DNA of 64,000 bases from an uncultured Collinsella sp. (GTDB lineage: Bacteria > Actinomycetota > Coriobacteriia > Coriobacteriales > Coriobacteriaceae). The stretch covers positions 1-64,000 of the forward strand of contig UQKQ01000001.1 in assembly GCA_900541645.1 (NCBI GenBank), read 5' to 3'. The position numbers and the translations under genes were made by a program. The notes beneath the pieces are model-generated. The model had not been told where the DNA came from. It saw nothing but the letters and a program-made list of their open reading frames with translations, and did not search any database. Shown piece by piece: positions 34,153 through 42,827 of the stretch (position 1 is its first letter; every line of letters begins with the position of its first letter).

Positions 34153-35457
34153 CTAGCCCATATCCGCCTTGATGAGGTCGAGGGTGCGCTGGCAGTTTTC
34201 GCGGACGGGGCCGAGCATGTGCTCGCGCAGGTCCGCCATGCCGGGCAGGTCGGCGTGTTCGTCCATGATCTCTTCCATGCAAATGGGCACCTCGTAGGCG
34301 AGGTCCATCATGGTCGCAAAGCAAAACTTCTCGGATAGCCCGGCATCGGTGAGCGCCGCCTCCAGCGCGGGGTCGCCCATACCGTGGTATCGGCGGATAG
34401 CGCCTGGACCGATGCGCCCCACTCGATTTTCGCCGCCAACGCTCATGGCAAGGCGCGCCCGGCGGCGCATACGCTCGTACGCCAAGCCCGATGCGACATC
34501 GTACATGGGTGCGAGCGCTGCGTTTGTGCCTTTACCTAGGATGAGCGAGTAGTTTTTAGCGTGTGCGTCAGGCGCTCCGATAATGGCGTTATAGAACAAC
34601 ATATAGGTAAAAAGCACAAGATTCATGTGGTGGGGGACTGTGTTAATCAGTCGTTCTTGGATGTCTCGTGTGGTTGGTCCTCCGTCGGCGGTGTATTTCT
34701 GGCTTGGCAATACACCGAGCGCCTGGCAAAAGTCCTCCTGATGCAGCCTTTCGATATTTCCGCTGCTATTGACCATTCTGTCGTACCGTTCAACGACGAG
34801 CGCGGCTTCGTCTTAAAATGTGCAATAGGAGACGTTGGCAGTTGGAATGCCAACACGCCGAGCCGTTTTCATGCAGACGAATTCGTTTAAGGCCTGATGT
34901 TTGAACCCAACGACACCATTTTTGAAGATATGGGTAGTGGGGGATGACCCTAGACATTCGCACCATTGGCCATCATGCCAAGCTAGTGCAAATTTGCCTT
35001 GGTTGCCGCCCAGGGACCAGCTTTCGTTGGAGCCCATCCATGTCTCTCTTTCGTCATCGCGAATTGCTTTGAGCTTGTGAGCGATTTGAGAATTGGTAAG
35101 CGGGCGGTATGCCGAGACCCTGCCGCGGGCGGCGCCTAATTGATCGGTTCGACAAAACTGAACGGCCCCTGCGCAGTCAAGACCGATATGGCACAAGAGG
35201 GCGACGGGGTTGTTGGATGCAACGTCATGCTCGGCGGCAATAGCGCGACGCTGCTCTTGGCTGTCGGGCAAAAGGCCAAATAGGAACGGGCGGACGATGT
35301 TATGGCCATACGTGCGATTGGAAAGCGGCATTGTAAGCGATAGTGGTGTTCCGCGATAGGTTGGGGCGTATACAAAGCTGCAGAGTCCATGCTCGTCTTG
35401 CCGGAGAGTGCCTGCGATTTCGCCACAAATGAGGGTCGCAAGCTCCATCTCTGCCAT
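34153..35457 (-). pseudogene. hipA: hipA, serine/threonine kinase toxin split by a nonsense codon
   Basis: Read from 35457, the frame covers 434 residues, the normal HipA length, with one in-frame TAA at 34815-34813 (codon 215). The N-terminal half has the HipA couple domain and the kinase N-lobe (ESWSLGGNQGKFALAWH). After the stop the frame continues in register with DEAALVERYDR, then the catalytic PDAHAKNYSL and metal-binding MYDVASG motifs. HipA kinases phosphorylate GltX and cause persistence, so a single stop would disarm the toxin unless it is read through or is a sequencing error. An internal ATG (34776) could restart only the kinase C-lobe. Confidence 0.88.
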
Positions 35458-35889
35458 TTATTTCACAACCTTACAGTCAAAGGAGAGGTCTGAAGTGTCG
35501 GAAAGGCCTTGCTCGGCTGCGATTTGGGCCAGCAAGGCACCATAGGAAGATGGCGTTCCCTGTCGAGCGGGTCGTCTGCCTACGCTTGGCTTTGGCAGGG
35601 CATTCGAGTTCGCGATAGGGAGATCCGCTTTCGTCGTCGGATGTTCGGAGGGCGATGCGATGGAGTCGTTATCGCTTTGCGCAAAGAGACCTATGCCGAG
35701 TGCGTTAAAGACGGACAGCAACTTGTCGAGTCGAATGCCGGTGGCGTCTCCTAGCTCGAGCGATGCGAGCAGGCGCTCTGAAACACTGGCCGTTTTGGCG
35801 AGGGCGGCACGGGTGAGACCCTGAGCCTCGCGTGCCTGGCGCACGTAGATGCCAGCTTGGCGCGGTGTGGTGATGGGAAGGGTATTCAC
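35458..35889 (-). CDS. hipB: HipB-like antitoxin, Xre-family HTH regulator
   Basis: A 143-aa protein with an N-terminal Xre helix-turn-helix (about 10-65: IYVRQAREAQGLTRAALAKTA then SERLLASLELG) and a longer than usual hydrophilic C-terminal tail ending in SFDCKVVK. GTG 35889 follows TAGGAGA. The hipA start adjoins its stop codon. It should repress its own operon through the palindrome just upstream and neutralise HipA; with hipA broken, only the repressor role would remain. Confidence 0.87.
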   Translation of the reverse strand: MNTLPITTPRQAGIYVRQAREAQGLTRAALAKTASVSERLLASLELGDATGIRLDKLLSVFNALGIGLFAQSDNDSIASPSEHPTTKADLPIANSNALPKPSVGRRPARQGTPSSYGALLAQIAAEQGLSDTSDLSFDCKVVK

Positions 35890-35903
35890 GGCGATCTCCT
35901 AAC

Positions 35904-35946
35904 GTGCAGACTTTTGCATATCAGTATGACATGCAAAAGTCTGCAC
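35904..35946 (-). promoter_or_regulatory. Palindromic operator upstream of hipBA
   Basis: Perfect 16-bp arms: GTGCAGACTTTTGCAT (35904-35919) and its complement (35931-35946), separated by 11 bp containing CAGTATGA. It lies directly before the hipB ribosome-binding site and is a strong candidate for HipB binding, though it does not match the E. coli TATCC-N8-GGATA box. Confidence 0.75.
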
Positions 35947-35950
35947 GAAA

Positions 35951-35980
35951 AGGCCTCATGCAAAACTTTGCATGAGGCCT
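35951..35980 (-). terminator. 30-bp perfect palindrome, likely mntP terminator
   Basis: AGGCCTCATGCAAA pairs with TTTGCATGAGGCCT over 2 nt. Read on the minus strand it follows mntP by 37 nt and is followed by TTTTCG, so it probably terminates mntP and insulates hipBA. It shares GCAAA/TTTGC with the adjacent operator. Confidence 0.7.
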
Positions 35981-36017
35981 TGTACTGGCGTTGAGTTTTG
36001 AGCGATTGTGTTTGGCG

Positions 36018-36596
36018 TTACAGCGCCAAAATCCCCAGATGCTCAAGCAAGATCTTAAGTCCGATGAGGATGAGCACGATGCCGCCCACGATGGTGGCAG
36101 GTTTTTCGTAGCGCGCGCCAAAGGTGTGGCCGATCGCTACGCCGGCGACGGAGAAGATAAACGTTGTGACGCCGATAAGCGATACAGCGGGAACGATGTC
36201 GACCGAAAGCGCGGCGAACGAGATGCCCACGGCCAGGGCGTCGATTGAAGTGGCGATGGCGAGGATCAGGTACTCGCTCAGTTCAATCTTTTCGGCATTC
36301 TTGCCGTCGCCTTCATCCTCGTCCTCGGTAAAAGCCTCCCACAGCATTTTGCCGCCGATGAAGGCCAAAAGGATAAAGGCAATCCAATGGTCGATGGGGC
36401 CGATGATGCCCATAAACTGGCTGCCAAGCGCCCATCCGATCACGGGCATGCCGGCCTGGAAGCCGCCAAAGAACAGGCCGAGCACTACGGCGACCTTAAG
36501 GTTGATCTTCTTCATGCCAAGGCCCTTGCAGATGGATACGGCAAAGGCGTCCATCGAAAGGCCAATGGCGAGCAGCACGAGCTCTACGAGTCCCAT
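36018..36596 (-). CDS. mntP: Manganese efflux pump MntP
   Basis: Exports excess Mn2+. The 192-aa protein has six membrane segments in two repeats; the pore acids occur in the IGLSMDAFAVSICKG and ATSIDALAVGISFA motifs (one per repeat), and a Glu/Asp-rich loop (about 85-100) separates them. ATG 36596 follows GGAGGGAGCC. A longer frame upstream runs through the riboswitch and is rejected. It is controlled by the Mn2+ riboswitch in its leader. Confidence 0.95.
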   Translation of the reverse strand: MGLVELVLLAIGLSMDAFAVSICKGLGMKKINLKVAVVLGLFFGGFQAGMPVIGWALGSQFMGIIGPIDHWIAFILLAFIGGKMLWEAFTEDEDEGDGKNAEKIELSEYLILAIATSIDALAVGISFAALSVDIVPAVSLIGVTTFIFSVAGVAIGHTFGARYEKPATIVGGIVLILIGLKILLEHLGILAL

Positions 36597-36651
36597 GGTT
36601 TGGCTCCCTCCTTGCGGGCGAACCCGCGTGTACTTCTGACAGGGGAGCAAC

Positions 36652-36792
36652 AAAAAAGACCCGTGGCGTACGCGCCGCGCGTACAACCACGAGTCTCGTT
36701 CATTAAGGCAAGCCAGACCGTGTCGGCCAGTATGTTGACTTGCCGCGCCACCGGAGGCGAACCCGGTCACGCGACTACTCCCTCATTCATGT
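36652..36792 (-). ncRNA. yybP-ykoY Mn2+ riboswitch with terminator, upstream of mntP
   Basis: On the minus strand the leader carries the family hallmarks GGGAGTAG (about 36782-36775) and AGTCAACATACTGG (about 36741-36728), with pairing helices between. It is followed by a strong hairpin GACTCGTGG-GTACGCGC/GCGTAC-CCACGGGTC with TTTTTT (36695-36652). Mn2+ binding is expected to prevent the terminator and switch on efflux. The order aptamer, terminator, mntP fits transcriptional control. Confidence 0.92.
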
Positions 36793-36945
36793 GAATCCCG
36801 ATGCTACCACATGAACAGCTCATTTGGGTTGAGGCTCTCAGCGGTGTTCGCTCATTCTGTAAGCATCGGATTTCGCGAGCGCCGCGGGGACAAACCGTGA
36901 GAAACTATTTAGCGTTTATGGAGCGTATGCGATGGGAGCGATGCC

Positions 36946-38013
36946 TTGGATAAGAACGAGCTGCAAAAGCGTATGGAACAGGCCATCCGCCTGACGGCAC
37001 CTGGTCAGCCGATCCGCACCGCCCTCGACATGATCATCGCCGGTCACCTGGGTGCCCTTATCTGCGTCGGCGACACCGAAAACGTGCTCGCTGCCGGTAA
37101 CGACGGCTTCCCACTCAACATTTCGTTCACCTCGAACCGCCTGTTCGAGCTCTCCAAGATGGACGGTGCCATCGTTATCGACGGCGACCTCACCCAGATC
37201 CTGCGCGCCAACTTCCACCTCAATCCCGATCCCTCGCTTGCCACGAGCGAGACGGGCATGCGTCACCGCACTGCCGCTCGCATGTCGGTGCTCACCGATG
37301 CCATCGTGATCTCGGTCTCGGCCCGTCGTGCCGTCGTCAACGTGTACGTTCACGGCAAGAGCTATGAGATCCAGCCCGTCACCACCATCATGAGCTCGGT
37401 CAACCAGCTCGTCGCCACGCTCCAGACTACCCGTCAGTCGCTCGACCGCTCCCTACTGCGCCTGACGGCCCTCGAGCTCGACGACTACGTTACGCTCGCC
37501 GACATTACCGGGATTTTCTCGAGCTTCGAGATCATGCAGCAGGCAAAGACCGAACTTAAGGATTGCATTGTCAAGCTGGGCAACCAGGGCAAGCTCGTGC
37601 AGATGCAGCTCGAGCAGCTCGCCGGCTCCAGCATGGATACCGAGTACGACCTGATGATTCGCGACTATGCGAGTGATTCCTCCGAGGCCAATGCCGAAAA
37701 GATCCGCGCCAACCTGAGCCGTATGACGCCTAAGGACCTGTCCGACCCACAGCATGTGGCGGCGGTTCTGGGTTACGACGACCTGGACGAGGACTCCGTC
37801 ATGACGCCGCTGGGCCTGCGCACGCTTTCGCGCGTGTCCGTCGTGCGCGACGGCGTGGCCGAGAAGATCGTCGACGAGTACGGCTCGCTGCAGGAGCTCA
37901 TGGATGACATCAGCGAGGATCCGGAGCGCCTGGGCGACTTTGGCGTCAACAACCCTGCCATTCTTGCGGACTCCCTGTACCGCATGAAGGGTACCAAACA
38001 GGGGAACGCATAA
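36946..38013 (+). CDS. disA: Diadenylate cyclase / DNA integrity scanning protein DisA
   Basis: Makes cyclic di-AMP and scans DNA for branched structures. The 355-aa chain has an N-terminal DAC domain with the DGA motif in SKMDGAIVIDG and the RHR motif in GMRHRTAARM, a helical spine, and a C-terminal helix-hairpin-helix region. No in-frame ATG with a ribosome-binding site exists upstream; TTG 36946, 8 nt after GGGAG, is used (ATG 36970 is the alternative). ispD overlaps its stop (TAATG). It is first in the disA-ispD-ispF-cysS cluster. Confidence 0.94.
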   Translation: MDKNELQKRMEQAIRLTAPGQPIRTALDMIIAGHLGALICVGDTENVLAAGNDGFPLNISFTSNRLFELSKMDGAIVIDGDLTQILRANFHLNPDPSLATSETGMRHRTAARMSVLTDAIVISVSARRAVVNVYVHGKSYEIQPVTTIMSSVNQLVATLQTTRQSLDRSLLRLTALELDDYVTLADITGIFSSFEIMQQAKTELKDCIVKLGNQGKLVQMQLEQLAGSSMDTEYDLMIRDYASDSSEANAEKIRANLSRMTPKDLSDPQHVAAVLGYDDLDEDSVMTPLGLRTLSRVSVVRDGVAEKIVDEYGSLQELMDDISEDPERLGDFGVNNPAILADSLYRMKGTKQGNA

Positions 38014-38741
38014 TGGCGCCCGTATGCGCCGTGGTCGTTGCCGGTGGCAGCGGCCAGCGCTTTGGTAACCCCGGTGGTAAGCAGCTCGTCAATGTAGCGG
38101 GCCGTCCGCTTATGAGCTGGTCCATCCGCGCATTTGACCGTAGCAATAAGGTCGGCCACATCGTCGTGGTTTGCCCTGCCGAGCGTCGTGCCGAGATGCG
38201 CCGCCTGGCCATCGACCCGTATTCGTATAACACGCCCATCAGCTTCGCCGATGCCGGCGATACCCGTCAGGATTCCACCCGTGCCGGCGTGCATGCGGTT
38301 CCGGCGGGTTTCGAATATGTCGCCATCCACGACGGCGCCCGTCCGCTCATCACGACCGAGGCCATCGATCATGCGATCGACGTGCTTGTGGACGACCGCG
38401 CCCTCGACGGTGTCGTATGCGGTCAGCCCGCGATCGACACGCTCAAGATCGTCGACGGCGACAATATCGTCGAGACGCCGCCGCGTGAGCTCTACTGGGC
38501 CGCGCAGACACCGCAGATCTTTAGCGTCGACGCCATGAAGCGCGCCCACACCGCAGCTATCGCCGAGGGCTTTATCGGGACCGACGATTCTTCGCTGGTC
38601 GAGCGCATGGGCGGGCGCGTCCGCTGTGTCCAGAGCCCGCGCGATAACCTTAAGGTGACGGTGCCCGAGGACCTGCGTCCCGTAACCGCGATTCTGCTTG
38701 GTCGCATGGCCGAGGGAGAGGACCTTCCCCATGTTCAGTAA
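38013..38741 (+). CDS. ispD: 2-C-methyl-D-erythritol 4-phosphate cytidylyltransferase
   Basis: Third step of the MEP pathway. The 242-aa nucleotidyltransferase begins CAVVVAGGSGQRFGNPGGKQ, the CTP-binding glycine-rich loop, has IHDGARPL with the metal-binding aspartate near residue 108, and AAQTPQIF near 170. Its start overlaps the disA stop, and its 3' end overlaps ispF by 11 bp, implying coupled translation. Confidence 0.95.
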   Translation: MAPVCAVVVAGGSGQRFGNPGGKQLVNVAGRPLMSWSIRAFDRSNKVGHIVVVCPAERRAEMRRLAIDPYSYNTPISFADAGDTRQDSTRAGVHAVPAGFEYVAIHDGARPLITTEAIDHAIDVLVDDRALDGVVCGQPAIDTLKIVDGDNIVETPPRELYWAAQTPQIFSVDAMKRAHTAAIAEGFIGTDDSSLVERMGGRVRCVQSPRDNLKVTVPEDLRPVTAILLGRMAEGEDLPHVQ

Positions 38742-39225
38742 CCTGCGCATTGGCCACGGCTACGACGTCCACCGTTTGGTGGAGGGGCGTCGATGTATCA
38801 TCGGCGGGGTTGACATTCCCTACGAGCGCGGCCTGCTGGGCCACTCGGATGCCGATGTGCTCGCGCACGCCTTGGCCGACGCCATTCTGGGCGCCTGCCG
38901 CGGGGGAGATATCGGCAAGCTATTCCCCGACACCGATCCCGCCTACGAGGGTGCCGATTCGATGGTGCTGCTCGCTCGCGTGATGGACTATGCGCGCGAG
39001 CTTGGCTTTGAGTTTGTCGATGCCGATTGCACCATTGCCTGCCAGCAACCCAAGATCACTCCGCACCGCGATGCCATGCGCGCCAACCTTGCTCATGCCC
39101 TGGGTGTCGACGTCGAAAACGTGGGCGTCGCCGCCACCACGACCGAAAAGCTCGGTTGGGAAGGCCAGGGCGAGGGAATTGGCGCCTGGGCCGTCTGCCT
39201 GCTACAGAAAACCGTTAAGGAGTAA
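38731..39225 (+). CDS. ispF: 2-C-methyl-D-erythritol 2,4-cyclodiphosphate synthase
   Basis: Cyclises CDP-methylerythritol phosphate. The 164-aa protein has the zinc ligands in GHGYDVHRL and LGHSDADVLAHAL, GDIGKLFPDTD, and ATTTEKLGWEGQGEG near the C-terminus. ATG 38731 lies inside the end of ispD after GAGGGAGAGGA. Separate ispD and ispF are kept rather than the IspDF fusion seen in some bacteria. Confidence 0.96.
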   Translation: MFSNLRIGHGYDVHRLVEGRRCIIGGVDIPYERGLLGHSDADVLAHALADAILGACRGGDIGKLFPDTDPAYEGADSMVLLARVMDYARELGFEFVDADCTIACQQPKITPHRDAMRANLAHALGVDVENVGVAATTTEKLGWEGQGEGIGAWAVCLLQKTVKE

Positions 39226-39228
39226 CGA

Positions 39229-40695
39229 ATGCGTATCTACAACAGCGCTACCCATAAAAAGGAAGAGTTCCAGCCCATCGAGTCCGGCAAGGTCCGCATG
39301 TACGTGTGCGGCCCCACGGTCTACGACAACATCCACATCGGCAATGCTCGCACGTTCATCAGCTTTGACGTGATTCGTCGCTGGCTCATCGCGAGCGGCT
39401 ACGAGGTCACGTTCGCCCAGAACCTCACCGATGTCGATGACAAGATCATCAAGCGCGCCAACGAGCAGGGCCGCACGGCCGCCGAGGTCGCGACCGAGTT
39501 CTCCGACAAGTTCATCGGCGTCATGCGTGCCGCCAACGTGCTCGATCCCGATGTGCGCCCCCGCGCCACCAAGGAGATCGGCCCCATGATCGCTATGATC
39601 AAGACGCTTATCGAGCAGGGCCATGCCTACGCCGCCGATAACGGCGACGTGTACTTTGCCGTGCGCAGCGATCCCAACTATGGTCAGGTTTCGGGCCGCA
39701 ACATCGACGATCTGATGGTTGGCGCGCGCATCGAGGAGAACGAGGACAAGAACGACCCGCTCGACTTTGCCCTGTGGAAGGCCGCTAAGCCCGGCGAACC
39801 CAGCTGGCCGAGCCCCTGGGGCGAAGGCCGTCCCGGTTGGCACACCGAGTGCGCCGCCATGGTGCATCGCTACCTGGGCACCCCGATCGACATCCACGGC
39901 GGCGGCTCCGACCTTGCCTTCCCGCATCACGAGAACGAGTGTGCCCAGGCCACCTGCGCCTGGCACCAGGGTTTCTCCAACACCTGGATGCACACGGGCA
40001 TGCTGCTGGTAGACGGCGAGAAGATGTCCAAGTCGCTCGGAAACTTCTTTACGCTGGCCGAGGTGCTCGAACAGCACTCTGCTGCGGCCCTGCGCCTGCT
40101 GATGCTGCAGACGAGCTATCGCTCGCCGCTCGACTTTTCTTGGGAGCGCCTGGAGGGTGCCGAGAACTCGCTTACGCGTATCGCCGGTACGGTCGAGAAC
40201 CTGCGCTGGGCCGCGAACCATGCGGCGGCCGATGCCGATGAGGCAGCATCTGAGGCGTTTGCCGCCAAGGCCGCCGAGACCCGTGCCGCCTTTAAGGAGT
40301 GCATGGACGACGACTTTAACACTGCCGGTGCCATGGGTGCTGTCTTTGGCTTTGTGACCGAGTGCAACCAGTACCTGGAGCAGGCGGGCGATGCTGCCGA
40401 CAAGGCCGCTGCGCTTGCTGCTGCCGATACGCTGGTCGAGCTGCTCGATACGTTTGGCGTCGAGCTCCCCGAGCCCAAGGTCGAGTTGCCGCTGGGCCTG
40501 CTGGGCGTTGCCGCCGGCCTGGTCGCCTACACGGGTGACGACGTGGACGAGGCCGCTGCCAAGATTCTCGAGGCCCGTGCCGAGGCCCGTGCCGCCAAGA
40601 ACTGGGATCTGGCCGACGCCATCCGCGACCAGCTCAAGGACCTCGGGCTGACGATCGAGGATACTGCCGCCGGTACTCGTATTAAGAGTCTCTAG
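39229..40695 (+). CDS. cysS: Cysteinyl-tRNA synthetase
   Basis: A 488-aa class I synthetase. The HIGH-type motif is in VYDNIHIGNAR after the zinc cysteine of VCGPTV. Further zinc ligands lie in CAAMVHR and FPHHENECAQ, and KMSKS is intact (EKMSKSLGN). The C-terminal anticodon-binding region is Ala-rich, with an insertion around 345-440. It begins 3 nt after ispF with AAGGAG. Confidence 0.96.
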   Translation: MRIYNSATHKKEEFQPIESGKVRMYVCGPTVYDNIHIGNARTFISFDVIRRWLIASGYEVTFAQNLTDVDDKIIKRANEQGRTAAEVATEFSDKFIGVMRAANVLDPDVRPRATKEIGPMIAMIKTLIEQGHAYAADNGDVYFAVRSDPNYGQVSGRNIDDLMVGARIEENEDKNDPLDFALWKAAKPGEPSWPSPWGEGRPGWHTECAAMVHRYLGTPIDIHGGGSDLAFPHHENECAQATCAWHQGFSNTWMHTGMLLVDGEKMSKSLGNFFTLAEVLEQHSAAALRLLMLQTSYRSPLDFSWERLEGAENSLTRIAGTVENLRWAANHAAADADEAASEAFAAKAAETRAAFKECMDDDFNTAGAMGAVFGFVTECNQYLEQAGDAADKAAALAAADTLVELLDTFGVELPEPKVELPLGLLGVAAGLVAYTGDDVDEAAAKILEARAEARAAKNWDLADAIRDQLKDLGLTIEDTAAGTRIKSL

Positions 40696-40838
40696 TATTT
40701 GTCGACCGTTCGAGGTGCGGCAGATTGCCTTGAAAGAGGAGGGCATAGACCTGGTGGTCATGCCCGACGATTGAAAGGCAAGGTGCCGTGGCTCGGACGG
40801 TCGATTCTTGTTCGTTTTCTATTTAAGGAGGCCGTCTT

Positions 40839-41753
40839 ATGGCCGACAATCGCAAGCGTGCACCTCGTGGCGGCAAGCAGGCCGCTTCTGGCTCGCGTCC
40901 GATTCGCCGAAATGATCGCGCTGCTGCTTCCAAGGGCCAGCGCGATCGCGCCCAGGCCGCACGTCCGCAGCGCGATCGCAACCGCGACGCTGTCCAGGCT
41001 CCCAAGGGCGAGTTTATCGAAGGTCGTCGTGCTGCCGCCGAGGCGCTGCGCACTGGTTTTCCCGTCAAGTGCGCGCTCATCGCCGAGGGCGGGGAGCGCG
41101 ATGCTGCTTTGTCTCGTCTGGTCGATGACCTCAACGCCGCGGGTGTCCGCATTAAGTATGTGCCGCGCGCGCAGCTCGATGCGCTGTCGAGCCATGGCGC
41201 TCACCAGGGCATTGCGCTCGAGGTGGGTAATTTCCCCTATGCTGATGTCGCCGATATCCTCGATCGCGCGGGTGACGGACCGGCGCTCGTCGTCGTGCTC
41301 GACCATGTGACCGACGATGGTAACTTTGGTGCGATCGTGCGCTCCGCCGAGGTCGTGGGCGCGGCGGGTGTCATCATTGCAAACAAGCGCGCCGCCGGTG
41401 TGACCGTGGGCAGCTACAAAACCTCTGCTGGTGCCGTCATGCACCTGCCCATCGCGCAGGTTCCCAATATCGCCCGAGCGCTTGACGACCTCAAGGCCGC
41501 CGGCTTTTGGGTGGTCGGTGCTTCCGAGCACGCCGAGGGCAGCTGCTGGGATGCTCCCTTTGAGGGCCGCGTTGCGCTCGTCATGGGCTCCGAGGGCGAC
41601 GGCATCTCGCGCCTGGTGCTCGAGAAATGCGACTTTTTGACCAAGCTTCCCCAGCGCGGCATGACCGAGAGTCTCAATGTGGCCCAGGCGACCACCGCGC
41701 TGTGCTTTGAGTGGCTGCGCCGCAATGCCGGCGAGCTCATGGGGGAGGAGTAG
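40839..41753 (+). CDS. rlmB: TrmH-family 23S rRNA (guanosine-2'-O)-methyltransferase
   Basis: A 304-aa SPOUT methyltransferase, most like RlmB (Gm2251). After a basic, disordered N-terminal tail of about 55 residues (Arg/Lys/Ala-rich) comes the L30e-like substrate-binding domain from FIEGRRAAAEALR, then the knotted SAM-binding domain with DHVTDDGNFGAIVRSAE, LVMGSEGDGISRLV and MTESLNVAQATT. ATG 40839 follows AAGGAGG. It lies between cysS and yacP, the common Gram-positive order, though no mini-RNase III gene is present between them. Confidence 0.9.
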   Translation: MADNRKRAPRGGKQAASGSRPIRRNDRAAASKGQRDRAQAARPQRDRNRDAVQAPKGEFIEGRRAAAEALRTGFPVKCALIAEGGERDAALSRLVDDLNAAGVRIKYVPRAQLDALSSHGAHQGIALEVGNFPYADVADILDRAGDGPALVVVLDHVTDDGNFGAIVRSAEVVGAAGVIIANKRAAGVTVGSYKTSAGAVMHLPIAQVPNIARALDDLKAAGFWVVGASEHAEGSCWDAPFEGRVALVMGSEGDGISRLVLEKCDFLTKLPQRGMTESLNVAQATTALCFEWLRRNAGELMGEE

Positions 41754-41756
41754 CGC

Positions 41757-42434
41757 ATGTCCAAGAAGAACCGCGCCAAGTCCAAGGCCAAGCGCTTTGG
41801 CGAGGGCTCGGCCAAGCCAATTGTTTCGGCCGCGACCTATGGCGTGGGCGGCAATGCGTTTGCGCAGGCTATCGCCGATCCGGTCTCGACGGTGCACTCC
41901 AATAAGCCCGAGCTGCTGGTGGTCGACGGCTACAACGTGATTCACTGCACGCCGCGCTACGAAAAGCTCGTGTACGACCATTCCGACGATCCGTATTCCA
42001 GCGACGTCCACGATATGGCTCGTACTGCGCTCATCAACGATGTCGCGGCGTTTGCCCAGGGCCGTTACGAGGCCGTGATCGTGTTCGACGGCGCGGGCAA
42101 TATCTCTAACGAGCGCCCCAACCTGCCGGCCCGCGGCGTGCGCATCGAGTTTTCGCCGACGGGTGTCTCTGCCGATACCGTGGTGCAAAAGCTCTGCATC
42201 GAGGCACGCGGGGAAGGTCGCGCGTGCTCCGTGGTATCGAGCGACGGCACGATCCAGGCTGTCGTCATGGGCAAGGGCGTTACGCGCATCTCGAGCCGTA
42301 TGCTGGTGGACGAGATCAAACAGATCGATAACGACGTTCACGAGGCAGAGGAAGCTCCGCAGATCAAGATGACTCTGGGCAGTCGCCTGAGCCCCGATGC
42401 CCTGGCCAAGCTCAAGGCCCTTCGTGGCCGGTAG
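41757..42434 (+). CDS. yacP: YacP-like NYN-domain ribonuclease
   Basis: A 225-aa protein. The basic N-terminus (about 1-20) is followed by a linker, then a NYN/PIN-like domain from LLVVDGYNVIH (about 55), with further acids in VIVFDGAG and SADTVVQKL. Bacillus Rae1/YacP cleaves mRNA in the ribosomal A site, and this may be the equivalent. ATG 41757 starts 3 nt after rlmB behind GGGGGAGGAG. Confidence 0.85.
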   Translation: MSKKNRAKSKAKRFGEGSAKPIVSAATYGVGGNAFAQAIADPVSTVHSNKPELLVVDGYNVIHCTPRYEKLVYDHSDDPYSSDVHDMARTALINDVAAFAQGRYEAVIVFDGAGNISNERPNLPARGVRIEFSPTGVSADTVVQKLCIEARGEGRACSVVSSDGTIQAVVMGKGVTRISSRMLVDEIKQIDNDVHEAEEAPQIKMTLGSRLSPDALAKLKALRGR

Positions 42435-42515
42435 GGGAGTATCTGTAGAGACCAGCTACTCGGCTGGTCAATTCACTGGCTTGTAGTTATTGGATTGTGG
42501 ACTTGCCATCGCCAA

Positions 42516-42559
42516 AACGAATAGTTTTTTGTTTTGGCGAACAGACGAAACTATTCGTT
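42516..42559 (+). other. Inverted repeat downstream of yacP
   Basis: AACGAATAGTTT (42516-42527) and AAACTATTCGTT (42548-42559) form a 12-bp stem over 20 nt; a further CGAATAGTTTTG follows at about 42565. It may end the disA-yacP transcript. No gene is visible from 42435 to the tRNA. Confidence 0.5.
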
Positions 42560-42599
42560 CTGGCGAATAGTTTTGAGATGTGGTCGGTCGAAGGGCCTG

Positions 42600-42628
42600 T
42601 TGCGCCCCATCCTCAATTCCTTTATCCT
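42600..42628 (+). promoter_or_regulatory. Promoter of tRNA-Thr(TGT)
   Basis: TTGCGC, 17-bp spacer, TATCCT. The predicted start is about 25 nt before the mature tRNA. Confidence 0.55.
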
Positions 42629-42658
42629 TAACAGGCTTCGCGCGAAAGCGCCAAGTGT

Positions 42659-42733
42659 GCCAGTGTGGCGCAACGGTAGCGCAACTGATTTGTAATCAGT
42701 GGGTTGCAGGTTCGATTCCTGTCACTGGCTCCA
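42659..42733 (+). tRNA. tRNA-Thr (anticodon TGT)
   Basis: Acceptor GCCAGTG/CACTGGC, anticodon loop TTTGTAA, T-loop TTCGATT, discriminator T and encoded CCA. Confidence 0.96.
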
Positions 42734-42743
42734 TGAGAGTTTC

Positions 42744-42780
42744 GGGCTCTGTTCCCTTGTGGGACAGGGCCCGTTTCTAT
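42744..42780 (+). terminator. Terminator after tRNA-Thr(TGT)
   Basis: GGGCTCTGTTCCC pairs with GGGACAGGGCCC (one mismatch or wobble) over TTGT, then GTTTCTATTT. Confidence 0.85.
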
Positions 42781-42827
42781 TTATGTTGACATGTCAGCGG
42801 GTTTGACTCCCACCAAGCTTCAGGTTT

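Noticed and set aside
34153..35457. Two separate HipA-related genes
   Set aside because: Both parts lie in the same frame, separated by one stop codon, and together give the normal HipA length.
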